A DNA stretch of 64,000 bases. Source: Atrichornis clamosus. Its lineage: Eukaryota; Chordata; Aves; Passeriformes; Menuridae. Shown here in pieces: positions 1 to 14,040 of the stretch. Both the position numbers and the translations under genes were made by a program. The notes below the pieces were generated by a model. The model did not search any database. It worked only from the letters and a program-made list of their open reading frames with translations, and was not told where the DNA came from. Numbering within the stretch: the first letter of the stretch is position 1; each line of letters starts with the position of its first letter. The DNA is taken from NCBI GenBank assembly GCA_013400975.1, contig WBMZ01011784.1, positions 50,208 through 114,207 on the forward strand, given 5' to 3'.

Positions 1-840
1 ATTAATTAAATTATAATGAGGATCACATCATTAATGTTTTATTACACTCCTTTATTAAGACAAGGACAATGGGTACTTGAAAGGAAAACTTTCTATGCAG
101 ATGGTTTTCTGATTCAAAGCTTCATAAATAACTCATGGACCTCACACAGAAATTATTGCCTCGGTATAGTATATATGGCCAAGATCAACGAATCAAACGT
201 GGGGGGAAAAAACCAATTTGTAACTCCTCAGGCGAAGACACCAGCCTTATGAAGAAAGCACCAGAAGCAGCCTGTCCTTGTCCTCTACCAGCAGATGGCA
301 ACATTACTTCTCGTTAGGAAAAGGGATCAAGGGAAAAGATCTGTGTCATCAACAAAAGCTGTGGCCACTGTAGATATTTTTGCTCTTTTATTTTCGCATA
401 AAAATAGAATGCTTTGCCTAAGGTGCTGGTTTTGTATTCCAGTGGACAGTGGCAGCTAAAAGTAACCATCTGACCACACCAGGAGGCTGAGAGAAAGACA
501 GAAAATACAGAATCTGTAACGGCACACTATGGATCTGGTATCTTGTGCCTGTACAAAAGGTGCATGGAGAGAATTTACAGAGAGTTCTGCATCTAATTCA
601 AACCCATATAAATTTCTAGATGCTGAATAATTATTTATGACGTTTTTGCATACAGAAACTACTTTGAATACTTTTTTTCTTTTAATCCCCCTGGGCAGAG
701 GGATTCAGGCCCTGAATCAAAATATTTGTAAACAATTCTTCTAATTCTGCAAATAGGTGGCAAGTGATGCAAAAATTCACTAATAATCCTTTTAAACATA
801 ACTACAACCCCGACAATATATAATGGTATGAAGCTGTGCC
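1..840. other. Intergenic, no feature seen
   Basis: AT-rich sequence with only short frames on both strands. No repeat, splice-linked frame or RNA gene was recognised. Confidence 0.6.
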
Positions 841-1050
841 AAGGGAAGTTCAGATTGGATGAACATTAGGAAAACGTTCTTCAACCAGAGGGTATTGGGC
901 ACTGGAACAGGTTCCTCAGGGAAGTGGTAACAGCAACAAGCCCGACAGAGTTAAAGGTGCATCTGGATGAAGCTTAGTTTTAGGTATTCCTGTGAGGCAC
1001 AGGGGGCTGACCTCGATCCCTTCCAATTCAAGGTACTCTATGATTCTCTG
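841..1050 (+). mobile_element. CR1 LINE 3' end fragment
   Basis: Contains typical CR1 3' phrases: a GTTCAGATTGGATGAACATT start, CACTGGAACAGGTTCCTCAG, GACCTCGATCCCTTCCAATT and the terminal TCTATGATTCT repeat. It is diverged and 5'-truncated, as most avian CR1 copies are. Confidence 0.8.
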
Positions 1051-3145
1051 ATGTGCATTAATACATATTTAATATGTAATACTACATATTAAACAACCAC
1101 AACTCTTTACAGCTAAAGAGGGTTGCAACAATCTTGCAGTATAATTTTAATTGGAAATGTCTAGGTTTGCCTCTGTATGAAACAATATTTTATAAAGAAA
1201 TGCACACGAGCAAACTATTTTTGGAAATAGAAATTACACTTCAATAGGAATAGTTTATGCATATGTATCAATGAAATAAAATAGGACCTCAGAATCAGTT
1301 GGGTAAAAAAATGGCTTTCGTGCATAAAGTACTTCATTGTCTCATTGCTTCGGCATTTTTGGTTTAAAACTTTCTGATACTTAAAAAAAAGGTACAGTAT
1401 AACTGCAGAGTTTAGGTTAAAGGTATTTCAAGTATTTGCCACTCAATCTGAAACTCAAATATTTTTTATTCCCAACAGGAATTTTTTAACATGTTCTAGG
1501 TCTTGTTCTGTACACTACAATAATATAACAGACTGTTTAAAGTTAGCATAAGGACATCATTTTGGCACCATTGCAGAATCATTAGTCTGCTATTTTCTGG
1601 TTTATTCACCATACAAAATTAAAGAAATTTTAGTGAAGTTCTGTACAGAAACTTCAATGTTCAGTCCATAATGAAGGAGAAAGAGTAAGAAATATACTAC
1701 TATCCTTGAAACCAGTGGTTAGGGAAAAACAAATTATCTATGAGTTAGGGTCCATTAAAATAAAAAAAAAAAAGGCCTCTTTTTTTAGCTCGTATCTCCA
1801 CAAATTTTGCACGCAGATTTTAATTTCTGGTGTCTCAGCTGCATTATTTATTTTCAAAAACTACTACATCTACAGATCATCAGCTGCATTTTTTCCCAAG
1901 ATCCTTAGAGTTTCAATGCTTTATCCTGTATCTCAGTAATGGCAACATAGGATGACCAAGCCAAACATTGGGAATAAGTAATGTCTTGCTAGGGATGTAG
2001 CCTCACACTATTGCTGCAATATTCAGGAGCTGTTCCACAGCATTGCTTAAATACCAAACATACATTTCTGCTTCTTAGTCCCCTCCAATTCCAACAACAG
2101 AATCCAGCGGAGATCAACACACATTTTACTACCTTACATTTAATTTTTCGCTATCATAGACTGATTAGAAAAGTTACTGGAACTAAGCCTGTGAAAATAC
2201 CCAAAGCCATCCTAAAATGACTGTTTGACAACAATGTTCTGAACTTGTTCAAATGCTTGGCTAAGAGGTGTTAAGACCTCAGCCTTCCAAATTCTCTGAG
2301 CAACAGAATAAAAGCAAACTAGTAAGCTAAGAGAAAGGACGTGGGAGAACTATGCTTTTATGTCACACTCTTCAGAAAAGCATTTTATAATAATGCTTGC
2401 ATCTAATTTGATCTGATACAAACTAACAGAGAGCTCTGTTTTTCAGCACTGAAATACTTTCCCAACTGTACAATACAGAAAAAGTCACATTCATGCACTG
2501 CAGCTGAAGTACTGTGCTTCCACAGCTGGATGCACACAGCTGCAATGAATCTCTTTGTTTACTATGTTTCAGCATTGAGTGGGGCCAATAAATTAAGCTA
2601 ATACTAGGGAAATCATACATCTATTTTTTTTTCAGGTTAACTTCTTAATTACTTTTTTTCTTTGCTTTAGAAGTGTGTATGTATATGTCTATACACACAT
2701 ATTCCTGCAGAGGTGTTCAACAATACCCATTTACATACTTTTATCCATATATCTGGAATTTGTCCAATACTACTACAGCCACTACTTTCATTTTGAAATA
2801 CTAGGATAACCATCAAGAAGAAAGACAGAAAGCATTAAAAAAGTATACTTCTTGCAAGGAATAATTCCTGTATTCTAAAATTATTATTTGTCCACGACTG
2901 AAACACAGTTAGACCTGGTATGAATTGTAGAAGCTATTTAAGCAACAATACAAAACGGTCCTGGCAGTAACAAGAAAATGTACAGTTATATGCAGAAAAT
3001 TAACCTGACTGAAGAATATAATGCCCCAGAAGACAGAACCCTAACAGGCTTTTTTTTTTTTTTTTTTCACTACACTGGGACACGAATTCACTATTCAGAT
3101 GGAAAACATGTTATTTGTGACGTTTAAAACCATCCCAGGCCAAAG
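1051..3145. other. Intergenic, only A/T tracts
   Basis: AT-rich sequence with an A-run near 1760-1772 and an 18-base T-run at 3050-3067. No coding or RNA feature was seen. Confidence 0.6.
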
Positions 3146-3560
3146 GTGCTTGAGCAATCAGTTCCATCTGTCTCCGCATACCAGCACGGGAGTATCTGCA
3201 GCTCCTCCACAGCCTCCCGGCTGCAGCGAGCCTGGAGCCACTCACATGGGCAGGTCTCCAGACCCTCCCAGACTCCCAACCTGAGCTCTTCTGCAGCCAC
3301 CCTGGCTTCTCGCGGAACACTGAGACGGACCGCTGTGCAGGTGGGGACGGGAGCCGGGCCTTCCAGTTCTGCTGAATAAGAACGCTAAGACCCTCAGCGG
3401 CGGCGGCTGAGTGCAGGGTTCGTCAGGCGTAGTCCATACCCGCGGTGATTCACTGTGACGAGCTGTGCTCGGCTCCCTGACTCACTGCGGCACCGGGGCT
3501 GCTGCAGCAGCCGCTTCCAACTCCCCTCTGCGACAGTGTTTGCTCCATAGGCAGCTTTTC
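3146..3560. promoter_or_regulatory. CpG-island-like block
   Basis: About 24 CpG dinucleotides fall in roughly 380 bases of about 60 percent GC (for example CTCAGCGGCGGCGGCTGAG and CATACCCGCGGTGATT). The surroundings are AT-rich and almost CpG-free. No open frame with recognisable similarity is present. It could be a promoter of an unseen transcript in either direction, or a GC-rich repeat. Confidence 0.4.
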
Positions 3561-6500
3561 AGTCACGACTTTTCCATTGTGCTCTTTCATTTCTACCCCC
3601 ACACCACTGGCAAAGTACAGATGGTACATGACAGAATAAATTGCATTTTGAAGCTGCAGTGGCTGAATGATGGAAAGGGTAGGTAAAACACAGTAATTTA
3701 TACAGTACTGTAATTTATACAGTACATTCTACAATTTACTAGTTATTTTATGTTAATTTGTCTTATATTGCATTGCCTCAAACTAGCAACATTATTTTCA
3801 AAGATCAGCTGATGCGGACAAATGCGCTGTATTGCTGAAATTACAATCTTATTTCTAAACTGTAAAATTAAGAAGAAGGAAGTTTTTCTTCTCAGCTTGG
3901 CACCCAGTTTCCAAGAACCCAAGTTAGGCAGCAGTGTCACCTAATGCACTTCAGGACTCAGATCTGGCAGCTACCTACCTTGCTTTGCACATTTCTGACT
4001 CAATAGCTATAAGAAAGTGAGCACATAGAGTGAATGAAGATGGATAAAAAGGTTGGCTGGAAGAAGACAAACAGCAAAAGCATCACAGACAGAAGCCTCT
4101 GTCGCCGCAGAGGATGAACTATGTCACCCATCTGGGGATGAACTTGATTAATAGGGAGAGGAGGAACATGAAAAGGTTGTTCTAAGTTACTCTGATCAAA
4201 ATACCTCCACTTTTCTAAAGAAAAGGGAAATTCCTTTCTATGGGAACCATTTCTAGAGACAGCTTAGTACAGAGCTCTCTCACTAACAGTAATGCCAAGA
4301 AACTTTGCAATCATGGATGAGTCACTTCTCCATTTTGTGCTGCAGCAAAACTAACACAATTTGCTGCCCCAGCCTTGTGAGAAATTGCAAACAGCAGAAG
4401 GTCTTTATGCTGTGTTCCAAAGATGAAACTATTTGAATAAACATCAAGCAGTACTGTTCTGTCAAAATTCACTGGCAACATATGGTGGGGCTGAAAAAAT
4501 AGAGACATTGCACAGAAAAAGGAAAATAATAAGGACCTTCCCCTGGTAGGAATTCATTGACCAAAGAAAGGGGGAAAGGACAGGAAGCCTGCAAACAGTA
4601 ATACCAGTCTCTCTTCATCACTGTGTTTGCTCCCTTTATTCCTGGGCAAGTCCAAAGGATACAGACCCAAACTTGTTCCTGAAGGAGCATGACAGTTGCC
4701 AGTCTCATGCCCTGTGTGACCTCTAATTAGATCCTCCGTCAGCCAACTGTGCTGTCCAAATTCCAGAATAGAGGAAAAAAAAGCAGTAGACCAGTCTGTG
4801 ACCTCTGAAAGTTTGCTATTTACTTTTCTGCATTAATGTGCTCTTCTACATGAGCTGCTGGTTTCCCATTGGCTTTTCACTGCACATATTCTAACACATT
4901 TCAAAGCGGGCACTCAAAACAAGACACTGCGAACTACTTCATTGTAAAGCATGCACCATGATCCAGGTCACTCACAATAAACCAACCTGAGGGCACTGTA
5001 ACTTATTAACCAACTTTCTCTCCTGGCATTGTTCGCAGTTCTACAGCCACAGAACTGCCTGTTGCAATCAACAGCAACCAGCATATTTCAGGAAGTTAGT
5101 CATGGGTATTACCAGGAGGGAAAGCTGGTTTATGCTGATTTCTTTGAAATAACAGAATGAGTTCAAATATGGCCTATTATTGATCCTAAATTAAGCTTTG
5201 CAGACACTTCCCCAGGTAATGATTTATCTTTCAGATAAGACACCTCATTGGTGTTCACTGAGAATTCATGACCTAATTTGTTTTCTTTAAAGTGTAGTAT
5301 TCAAGTTAATCCAGTGCAGTTTTGCCCCATATATATGGAATAATGATGACTGGAAGATTTAAAATTTCTCCTTCTACCTAACACAGTAGGCAGAAATATA
5401 GAAGAAGCAAAATGTTTTTCTGGAGAGGTAAATATGTCTCAGGGAAAAAAAAAATGGAGCCATCAAATTTTAAATGCTAATAATCCTGGTTGTGAAAATC
5501 TTGTGATGCTACCATAGTGGTTAAAAGTGAGACTGACTTTGCTCCAAAACAGGAAAGAACTGCTACTCCCAGAGGGAAGCGAGCACAGTGTTTGCTTTCT
5601 GGAATCATGACATGACTGTAAAAGCAACACAATGACAATTCTGAAAGGGCAGGAACTCTACTTCCAGCCAATGAAGTTATAATTAATACCCATGCGAAAA
5701 TTAGAAGCAATGTGAGCACATAAAACTGTCTCAGAGTGAGCTGTAGAAGGCAGCAACACAGCTGATCTTGAAGATGGAAAGAAAATAACGTGAAGACAAT
5801 TTTCTACCACATTTTTGCATGTGCTGCTTTCCCTGGCACATAACAGGTGGAAGTCACAGATATCAGGACTATTTAAATAACACAAAACAAGATATGTATT
5901 ACACACAATTGTCTGGAATCAGTTTTCCCTTTCCTTTAGCCAGACAGTAAAATCTGCCATGACAGAAAAAACAGCAAGGTAACTGCACTTACTCGATTCC
6001 ACAAGTCATTTCTTAAAAATGTAGCCCTCAGAAACCTGAAGTTTCAATTTTCTGAGGTAAGGATTGGGGGAATACAAAAATGTACCCAGAAGTAAGCACT
6101 GCCTCCATTTAGAATAGTTCACAATGGAAAAAAATGCCTCTAAACATATCTTTCAAGCTATTGACTTCAGGGTTTTAGCACTGGGATCAGTGAGCGTGTA
6201 GTACTTCTGTTTTTGCAAAGGTCTGTAATGAACACAGCATTACAGCTCTGAACCTCCCATGAACCCTGCTAATGAGCCTCCCTAGTCTGGTGCTATGCAA
6301 AGTCTATTAGGACGTACAATTTAATCCTTTTTAAACTGCACCCAAGTATGTGTGAAATTATAATAATGCTTGTGACAGTGTAACACAGGTAACTCCAGTA
6401 TTATTCCTGGGTTTAAGTGACAGCATAAAATTACTGAGCTAGAGTTTTTGCAGGGCCTAATATATCAACTTCCCAGATGAATGCCCTTCCCAATAAGTGA

Positions 6501-8479
6501 GAGGGCCATGATCCTTCTCATTTGCTTTATTTCTTGTCCCATGAATCTTGCTGCACTGTGTCACAGCATCAACAAGACTGTAAAAAGGAGCACTGCTGCA
6601 CAGACTAGGAGGCAGTTTGATGGTGACCAGTGTACCCTGGTGAAACAGAAGAGATATGGATTTGTACTTCCACAGACTGAGGAGGGAACAGGACTCCCTG
6701 ATTAGCTTATTAGAGAAGACAGGAGTTCCTCAGTTTTGTTTGCAGCCACAAATCATTTGGCAGGCAGAACACAGTCAAGAAAGCATACTGAAAATTTATC
6801 TAATGCCAGCATATGTACAGTCTGGCAATTGCAAATGACAAATGTTCCCATCAGTGAAAAAAACAACAGTTATTCCATGCCCAAGAACAGATTGTCTGGT
6901 ATTGCTTGACACTATGAATAGTCTGCTCATCTATTAGAGGTAATTATAGTGACTGCATAAAATTTTCTCTTCTGCCTGTTCCTGCATTCTTTTTATTATT
7001 CCTAAACTGCCATCACATAGAAAATAAGATATGGTGTGGATTACTGACCCTATTAAGCAACAAACAGGAATAGCAGAATATTGTTATTTCTATTATTTAG
7101 AACTAAAGTCTTATTTAGCTGAGCTGAAGTTAACATCAAAATGGTTTCTAGTCAATAGGTAGTACCACAGTTTTAGTAGCTGACAGAAATCTACAGTCTA
7201 CATTTTCCAGAAGCTGTAAACTATCTTCATAAAAAATGCTAAGAATGCAGAGCATCTTGCTTGATTCAAACTAAACTTTCCCCATTTATTCCATGTACAT
7301 GCTACAAACCAAAAAAAGTGTTAACACACATCTGTGATCCGGCTTCTAGGTGCAGTAAGAGTGCTCATTAGCCTAAATATGGGAGTTTCTTGTAAATGCC
7401 TTCACCTGCATTCCCAGCTCTGATAAATGAGCAGGTTATTTGTTGATCTGCTGTACTGCTTGGCAGGGGAAAGCCTGTTCCATTTTTCCACAAAAGCGTG
7501 CCACAATGAGTGTGCTCGTTCAAATTCTGCACACAGCAAGAGTTTATCCATAAAACTTTATCACTATGAAAACAAATCCAGTTCTTATATTTGCCTTTTT
7601 AATTTTTTCTGTACATTAAATCAGACTTTGCGGGCTAGATGGCCTGGCTGGTGAGGGAAAGTTAAAGAATCTTATCACTTTGGACTCCAAGATTACTGAA
7701 TGTTTGCTGTCTGTTAAAGCAAGAGAAATAAACACATGGAGAAGAGGTTAAAACCCTGTCTCAATATCAGCTCCAGATACCAGTGTTGGTTTTACGCTCT
7801 TGAAATGTCAAATAGAAATGCTCACCCATGAGACTACTAGCATATTTAAAAAAAAAAAACAACAGAAAACCAAGCTGTATTTCAAGCTGACATGCTTCAT
7901 GCAGTCTACATCTTGCAACAAAATTCTTACTTTATGAACAGACAGGTCCTCAATTAATATGACACTATTATTTTTATGATTAAAAATATTCTAAGGTGTT
8001 TATTTTGAATTTAATCAGATGTTGGTAGTGAAATAGGCATCCCATCCCTGTGTATCTTTTTAGCACCATTCAAAATCAAAGTACACAATTTATACTTATA
8101 TTCTGAAGTATTTTCTTGTTGTCTATTAGCATTCTAGCCTCAGCACCATGTATTTGTGGTGGCATTTTATTTTGGCTTGTTATTGACTGGGGTTTTTTCT
8201 GTATGGTTGGAAGATTTTTCATTACTTTTAAAAGTCTAGACTGTTTTACTTGTCTCATTCACTTCACCATTTTAAAGGTGTTTGCTAAATATTTCAAAAA
8301 TAGAAATATCTAAAACATGAACAGAGAAAAAGTTTATTAAGTAAGGTCATTCTCTTAACATTACCTTTGGCAATTTGGATCCTTCATTTCTTATACTTGC
8401 CACTTCCTCCTTTATGATCACCATAGTCTCATATTTGCTATCACCTTAGCTCTCCTTTTACAGCAGTGGGATTACACAC
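3561..8479. other. Intergenic, no feature seen
   Basis: About 4.9 kb of AT-rich single-copy-looking sequence. The reading frames are short and overlap each other on both strands without domain signatures. No repeat family was recognised. Confidence 0.55.
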
Positions 8480-9470
8480 TGGATTATATTCAGTTTGAGA
8501 AGGTATTGGATTTGTGAGAGAATATTGTGTGCCTCAACAGCTGGATTTTGTCTTGGTGGATCCCCCCTCTGGGGCACTCCAACCATGTGACCTATCCCAC
8601 TGCAGTGACAGCTCTGTAACTGCTCAAAGACTTAACTTCTGCTTGTCCCCCATGCTGCATTCATCAGTGTCCAGCCTTCCAGAGCAGCACCCAGGAATGC
8701 TGATTCCTCAGAACATGCAAGACCGCTTTTACCCTACAACTGCTCTGCAGGCACTTTCTTCTTCATATGTCTAAGCTTGAGATTTCACAGCATCTCTACT
8801 TTGTTTATTGTTTTGCCACTTCAATTTTCACCACTTGGGCTCTTGGCTTGCCAACCTTCTCCCTAACTTCCTTAGCTGATTTTTGAGGAATAAATCCCTT
8901 CCCAGTTTTCTAGTTTAATTTTCTGCCCACCAAATTGGCCAACTTGTTGTCAAGGATGTTTTTCCCCATTCAGTCAGTCGGATCCTGTCTCTTACAAGCA
9001 TCTCTGGACTCTCACGAGGGTGCCATGGTCCTACACACTGAAGCCCTGCTGCCAACACCAGCTGTGCAACTAGTTGCTAACCTGTGGGATCTGAGTCACT
9101 CAGACCCTTCCCCTCAGTGGCAGAATCAAGGAGAACACCACATCCATCCCCAAACACTTGATCACTGCCCTTCAGCCATGCCTGACACATCTCAGGTCAC
9201 TCTTGCCCTGGCAGTATTTTTGGCTGGTCTCAGAGAAGTGCCATTTGATTGCTTCCTCATCCTTTCAGATTCTTCAGTTTGTGGACCTCCTGCCCTAACT
9301 CTTTCACTTGGAGCCACAGCTTCTTAACACTTTCACAGCTGTGGGCCAGACAGAAGACCAAGTGCTCCAGGCCCAGGCACTCCAGGCTGCCTCAGGCTTG
9401 AGAAGCTGCATCCTCCTTCTGAAGATCTGTCTGGGTCCAAAAGACCAATAGCAAAGAGACAGTGACTCCA
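8480..9470. other. GC-elevated block of unknown origin
   Basis: Base composition rises above the flanks for about 1 kb. A 130-codon frame on the + strand (8935-9327) has no recognisable domain. On the - strand, around 9030-8935, a short stretch reads GPWHPRESPEMLVRDRIRL and then stops. This could be a decayed endogenous-retrovirus or other repeat remnant, but I cannot assign it. Confidence 0.25.
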
Positions 9471-12400
9471 AAACTTGAACTTGGATGTAAACCAGGATTT
9501 TAATCGTTGCTCGTAAATTTTCTTTTTAAAATGCCAGATAAAAAACCCATGAGGCTATTAACATGATATATGCCAAAATCACAACAATTGATCACACTAA
9601 ATATCTAAAATCTTTTAAGAAGGAAAATAAATCCTTTCACTGAAATTGTTCATTTGCTTTTGTTAAAAATAATTAAAGCAAAAAGAAAGAAGAATTTACT
9701 TCCTCTCCCCCACAACTATTTATTTCCTTCATATGATTAACAATAGATAATTTAAAATTAAATGAGGCAAATTCACTAATTTGGTGTTGAGATTTCTACA
9801 AATGACTTCTTTGCTCATGTATAAGCAGGCATTCAGAAAAATCCAAGCACCTATCTCTTGGCACACCTGTTCCTGCCAATAACATACACAGTAACCTCTT
9901 GCTTACTGCTTATCAGGACTGTACCAGTCATGTTTGTGCAGTTCTTACATCAACAAATATAAATATCAATATGAAGAGATATATTTTTACAAGCGGATAA
10001 ATGTTTTTGTGCTACACCTGTGTAAATCCAGGGAATTATTCTTATGAAGCAGTAGATCTTGCCTATCTATGTCAGGTTCAACTTTCTCCTGTTATATGTA
10101 AAGCCAAAAATGAAAACCTGTGAACATTTTTCCCTAAATAATTAATTTGTATGAGGATTGAAGAATAATTTTTTGGCTTTTAAACTCAGAAGTGCCCAAA
10201 TCACTTTGCACAATTGCATATAAAATATGGGTAGTGCTGTTACTGTGCTGTCAAATCTGACAGCCATTCTATACTCAGCAATATATCAAACACCATCCAA
10301 ATGCAACCATACAAATGTCACCTCTGCCTGTGGAACTTTATAAATGAAGCAATATTAATCAATTAAGGGACAGTGGAGTGCATGCAGAAGCAGCCAAGTC
10401 TATCTGAGGATTACAATAGAGAGTTCTGGGTGGGCAATCAAGTTTAAACTGGAGAACTGCCAAGGCACACGGATTCTCTGTATGATAAAGCGGATTTCCG
10501 GTCACACACTGAGGGAAACCCAGAGACTTTTGCCCATGGACAGACAAGAGAAAATTTTGCTGCTACACTATTTATCTATTATGTGCTATTATACCATTTA
10601 CCAAATCTTTTTACTTCCTCTCATATATATTTCTGTGATTAGGTATGAAGGAGATCATCTGCACATTTCCACTTTGAATTTCTGAAGAGAGCATTTTCAT
10701 ATGAAATATCACAACATGGAATGATACCCCTTCTCCTAGGCTGCTTGGTAAGGGAGAGTCCTGTCCAAGCCTTTCAGACAGAAATGGAGACCCCCAAACA
10801 CATGAGCTAAAGTGAATGTGAAGGGTCACTAATACCATTTTAATTACCTATTTATCTAGTACCCAATAGACCAGAGGAGTAAAAATACATCTTGCCTCTT
10901 TATATTTTATGTACTTGCTATGCTTAATACAAGGATTTTATTTTCAAATTACCCCTGTTTGTCATATCAGACCTCCTAGTCTTGCAGTTTTAGGGGCTTC
11001 CTTTCACAGAAGGGAAGCAACTGCACAGTATTACATACTCCTCAGAGAGGATGCTTTTAAGCAGGGACAGTGCACACCAAATCAGTTTCTTTCAACCCTC
11101 GCCTTCACATATTGTACAGGTTTATAAATTGTGTACTGCTCTAATAATGTCAACCAACGTTGTTATAAACTAGCCCCAAAGAAACATGATAATAATTCAT
11201 AAATGTTGTTATTCAGAAAGGCAGCCAGCCCCCTTATCTTCAAAGGGGCCAACCTCAACATGGTCAGCATTTCCTCAAAGTTGTTACCACACACGAAGAT
11301 GCAGGAATTATCTTTCAGCATCATAAAGTTGTTCTCTGGAGCAATGGCTGCAGTTCTGTGGTACTACTCAGTCTGCACAAAGGCCTACACACCTGAGACT
11401 GCAAAGCCACAGGGAGTGGGTGACAGAAGCAGAGCACTCAGAGAAGACAGCTCAAGGCTTGCCTTTAGCATTGATAAAGCAACCAGTCACTCAGACTGAC
11501 AGATTTTAAAGGTGAAAAAACAAAGGCCCATATCTAGTTTTGTATAGCACAGACTGGTACAAAGGATGTGTCATTTCGTGCTGGTGAGTGGTTGTTATGG
11601 GCACCCTGAGAGACACAGGTCCTGCCATAAACCCTTGTCAGCCAAACAATCAGTAAAGGCAGATGCAGTTCCAGTGCTATCTCTTTCTCTCGTAGTAGCC
11701 TCATCTTTGGATTGGCACAAATAGTTTTCTTCCTGCCTGGCAAAACAGTGTTTACCACATCCTGTTTAGGAAGTATAAAGGATCAGTGCTGGTAGTAGTA
11801 GGTGTTAATAATGGAAGTGGGGAATAGTAGAGATTGAACGATAGCTCCCTAGCCTAAAACAGAAGTCACCTTGCTCTGCAAGTCAGGAAAAGGCAGAGAA
11901 ACCAGATCTTTCAAATTAGTCATTGCATTTTAGGCCTTACAGGAAAAGCTCACCTTAAAACAGAAACAGCCTCTGCATCCCATACTTTCAGTCACGGAAT
12001 GCAGTCTAAGGTCTGGAGGAGACCTCTAGGCCTGAACCTTTTACAAAATGCTGTTTATCATTTCAGTGACCTTGAAAGGTTCTCTGCCTTGGGCTGGAGA
12101 CCCCAGCATTTCTCCTCAGTGCCTCCCAGTGATTCCAGTCCTTCCACCCGGCAATTGCGCAGCAGGCGGTAGCAGAGAGCACGGTCCAGAACTATGGGAG
12201 GCCTTGGCACATGGAAGCAATGAGGAGAGGAGACAGCTGAGGGAGGATTGCTGGGATCTTGGCCAGAAGTCATGTCCTCAAACAGCAGGAAGGAAAGATC
12301 ACAAGAATATAAAACAATTAGTTTTAGCTCTTTTAATAACTAATGGTTCCTAACTAAGAGTAATTATTCTATTTAAGGAACTGGTTTTGTTATACTTAGT

Positions 12401-12678
12401 GGAGAATACAGAGATAATTGGCAGGAGGCGTGCAAACAAATTAGAGTAGCTTCATATAATTCCTGAAATTTTTTGAATTTTGGAGATGCTGGTATTTTAA
12501 GCAATACTTAACAAATCAAAATACACTTCTAAGCCACAGAAGGAGATTTTTAGAAGTTAGGCTTTTCCAGCATCAAACTGAAGGTTAGCAACATTTCTTT
12601 GCAAGTAACTGTTTCAAACTATTTGGAACAATTGATAGATAAGGTGAGATCCTTGTACTTCTTCTAAAGGAAGGTCAC
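9471..12678. other. Intergenic, possible CR1 trace near 11991-12045
   Basis: Mostly AT-rich without features. TCACGGAATGCAG followed by GGAGGAGACCTCTAGGCCTG near 11993-12038 faintly resembles the reversed CR1 3' end, but it is too diverged to call. Confidence 0.4.
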
Positions 12679-12782
12679 AGGAATCTAGAGGCCGGTCAGT
12701 CTCACCTCAGTACCTGGGAAGGTGATGGAGCAACCAATCCTGGAAGCTATTTTAAGGCACATGAAGGACAAGGAAGTCATCT
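12679..12782 (+). mobile_element. CR1 LINE reverse-transcriptase fragment
   Basis: About 100 bases match the early reverse-transcriptase part of CR1 as I recall it (GGCCGGTCAGTCTCACCTCA, then GAAGGTGATGGAGCA and GGCACATGAAGGACAAGGA). It encodes a remnant of the conserved Thr-Ser-Val-Pro-Gly-Lys-Val-Met-Glu stretch. Both ends are cut off. Confidence 0.8.
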
Positions 12783-14040
12783 GAAGTAGATAGCATTGAT
12801 TTACCAGGAGTTAAATCCTAGGTAACAGATCCAAGTCAAGTCTGTTTTGCCTTTGACAGTAGCTGGTGATTGATCTCTCCCTGTCTTTATCTCAACCCAT
12901 GAGCATTCTGCCATATTTTCTCTCCCTTGTCCAGCTGAGGATGGGAGTGATAGAGCAGCTTCCTTGGGCACCTGACATCCAGCCAAGGTCAGCTCACCAA
13001 AAGTTCTTATTTCAGATAGGCAACATTTTGCTCTGAAAACTCTCCTATAATTTCAGCAATTGCCACAAAGAAATACTGCCAAGATATCATGCAACCATTT
13101 CCCCCCCATATGCTCTGTTTCAGAGGATTCAATTTTGTCCTTCAAACCAAATCTATAGAAATATCCTTTAGATACCGTAGGTACAAGATGAGATAAATTT
13201 GGCTGTGCAAAAAAAACCCCATATGGAACTTTCAGAGATATCACAATCTGGTATTAACATCATCACTGAATGCAAATACTAAATAATGACTCACTGACTG
13301 CTACCAGTATGTAAACAAACTCTATCTATTGATTGTGTAGTTAAAGTCCTGGAAACTCAGTTAAGAGTAAATATTTTAAATTTTACTGGATTTCTTGATA
13401 TAAAAATTATTCTGGAGATCATTAACATACTCAGAATCCTGCTTTTCAGAGACACCAAAATGCCTGTTGACTTTCCTAGATTTAAAGCAATAATACCTAT
13501 AGCTAACAAAAATGAAAAAACAACCAACACTCTTCCTCCCCCAAAAATGTTTTTTTAAAAGTCCTTTTATTTAATTTCCTGCTTATGGCCTAGAACTCAT
13601 GAACTGATCCTCTTAGCATGCTGTATTTAAATTGCATAGAAAAGATTATGGTTTTGATACCTTGTTGGTAACTGAATATGAAAGCAGAGCATATATAATT
13701 TTGAATAAATTACATCCAAAAATTGAAGAAAATGAAGACTAAAGTTTCAATAATCAAAATAGACCAAAACAATCTTATAGCTGAGTTCAGTTTGGCACAC
13801 TGCATCTACATATATGACCTTTGTGTTCTATTACTACTGAGACAGAAAACAGACCCTGGTCTGAAACAAACTCCATCAGGTCTACACAGGCCAGCATCAA
13901 TGACATTTGTACTTTGGTATTAAGAGAAATTTGGCATTGCCCAATAATTACCTGCCATTCCCACTGTGCTGTAGACATAACCAATCAGTCAGTGCGTACC
14001 CACTCCCACCACACATTCCTTGAACCACTTTCAGCAAGTG
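12783..14040. other. Intergenic, no feature seen
   Basis: AT-rich sequence with no recognised repeat, coding frame or RNA gene. Confidence 0.55.

Noticed and set aside
8935..9327. 130-codon frame on the + strand
   Set aside because: No recognisable domain, no splice or promoter context, and the block may be repeat-derived.
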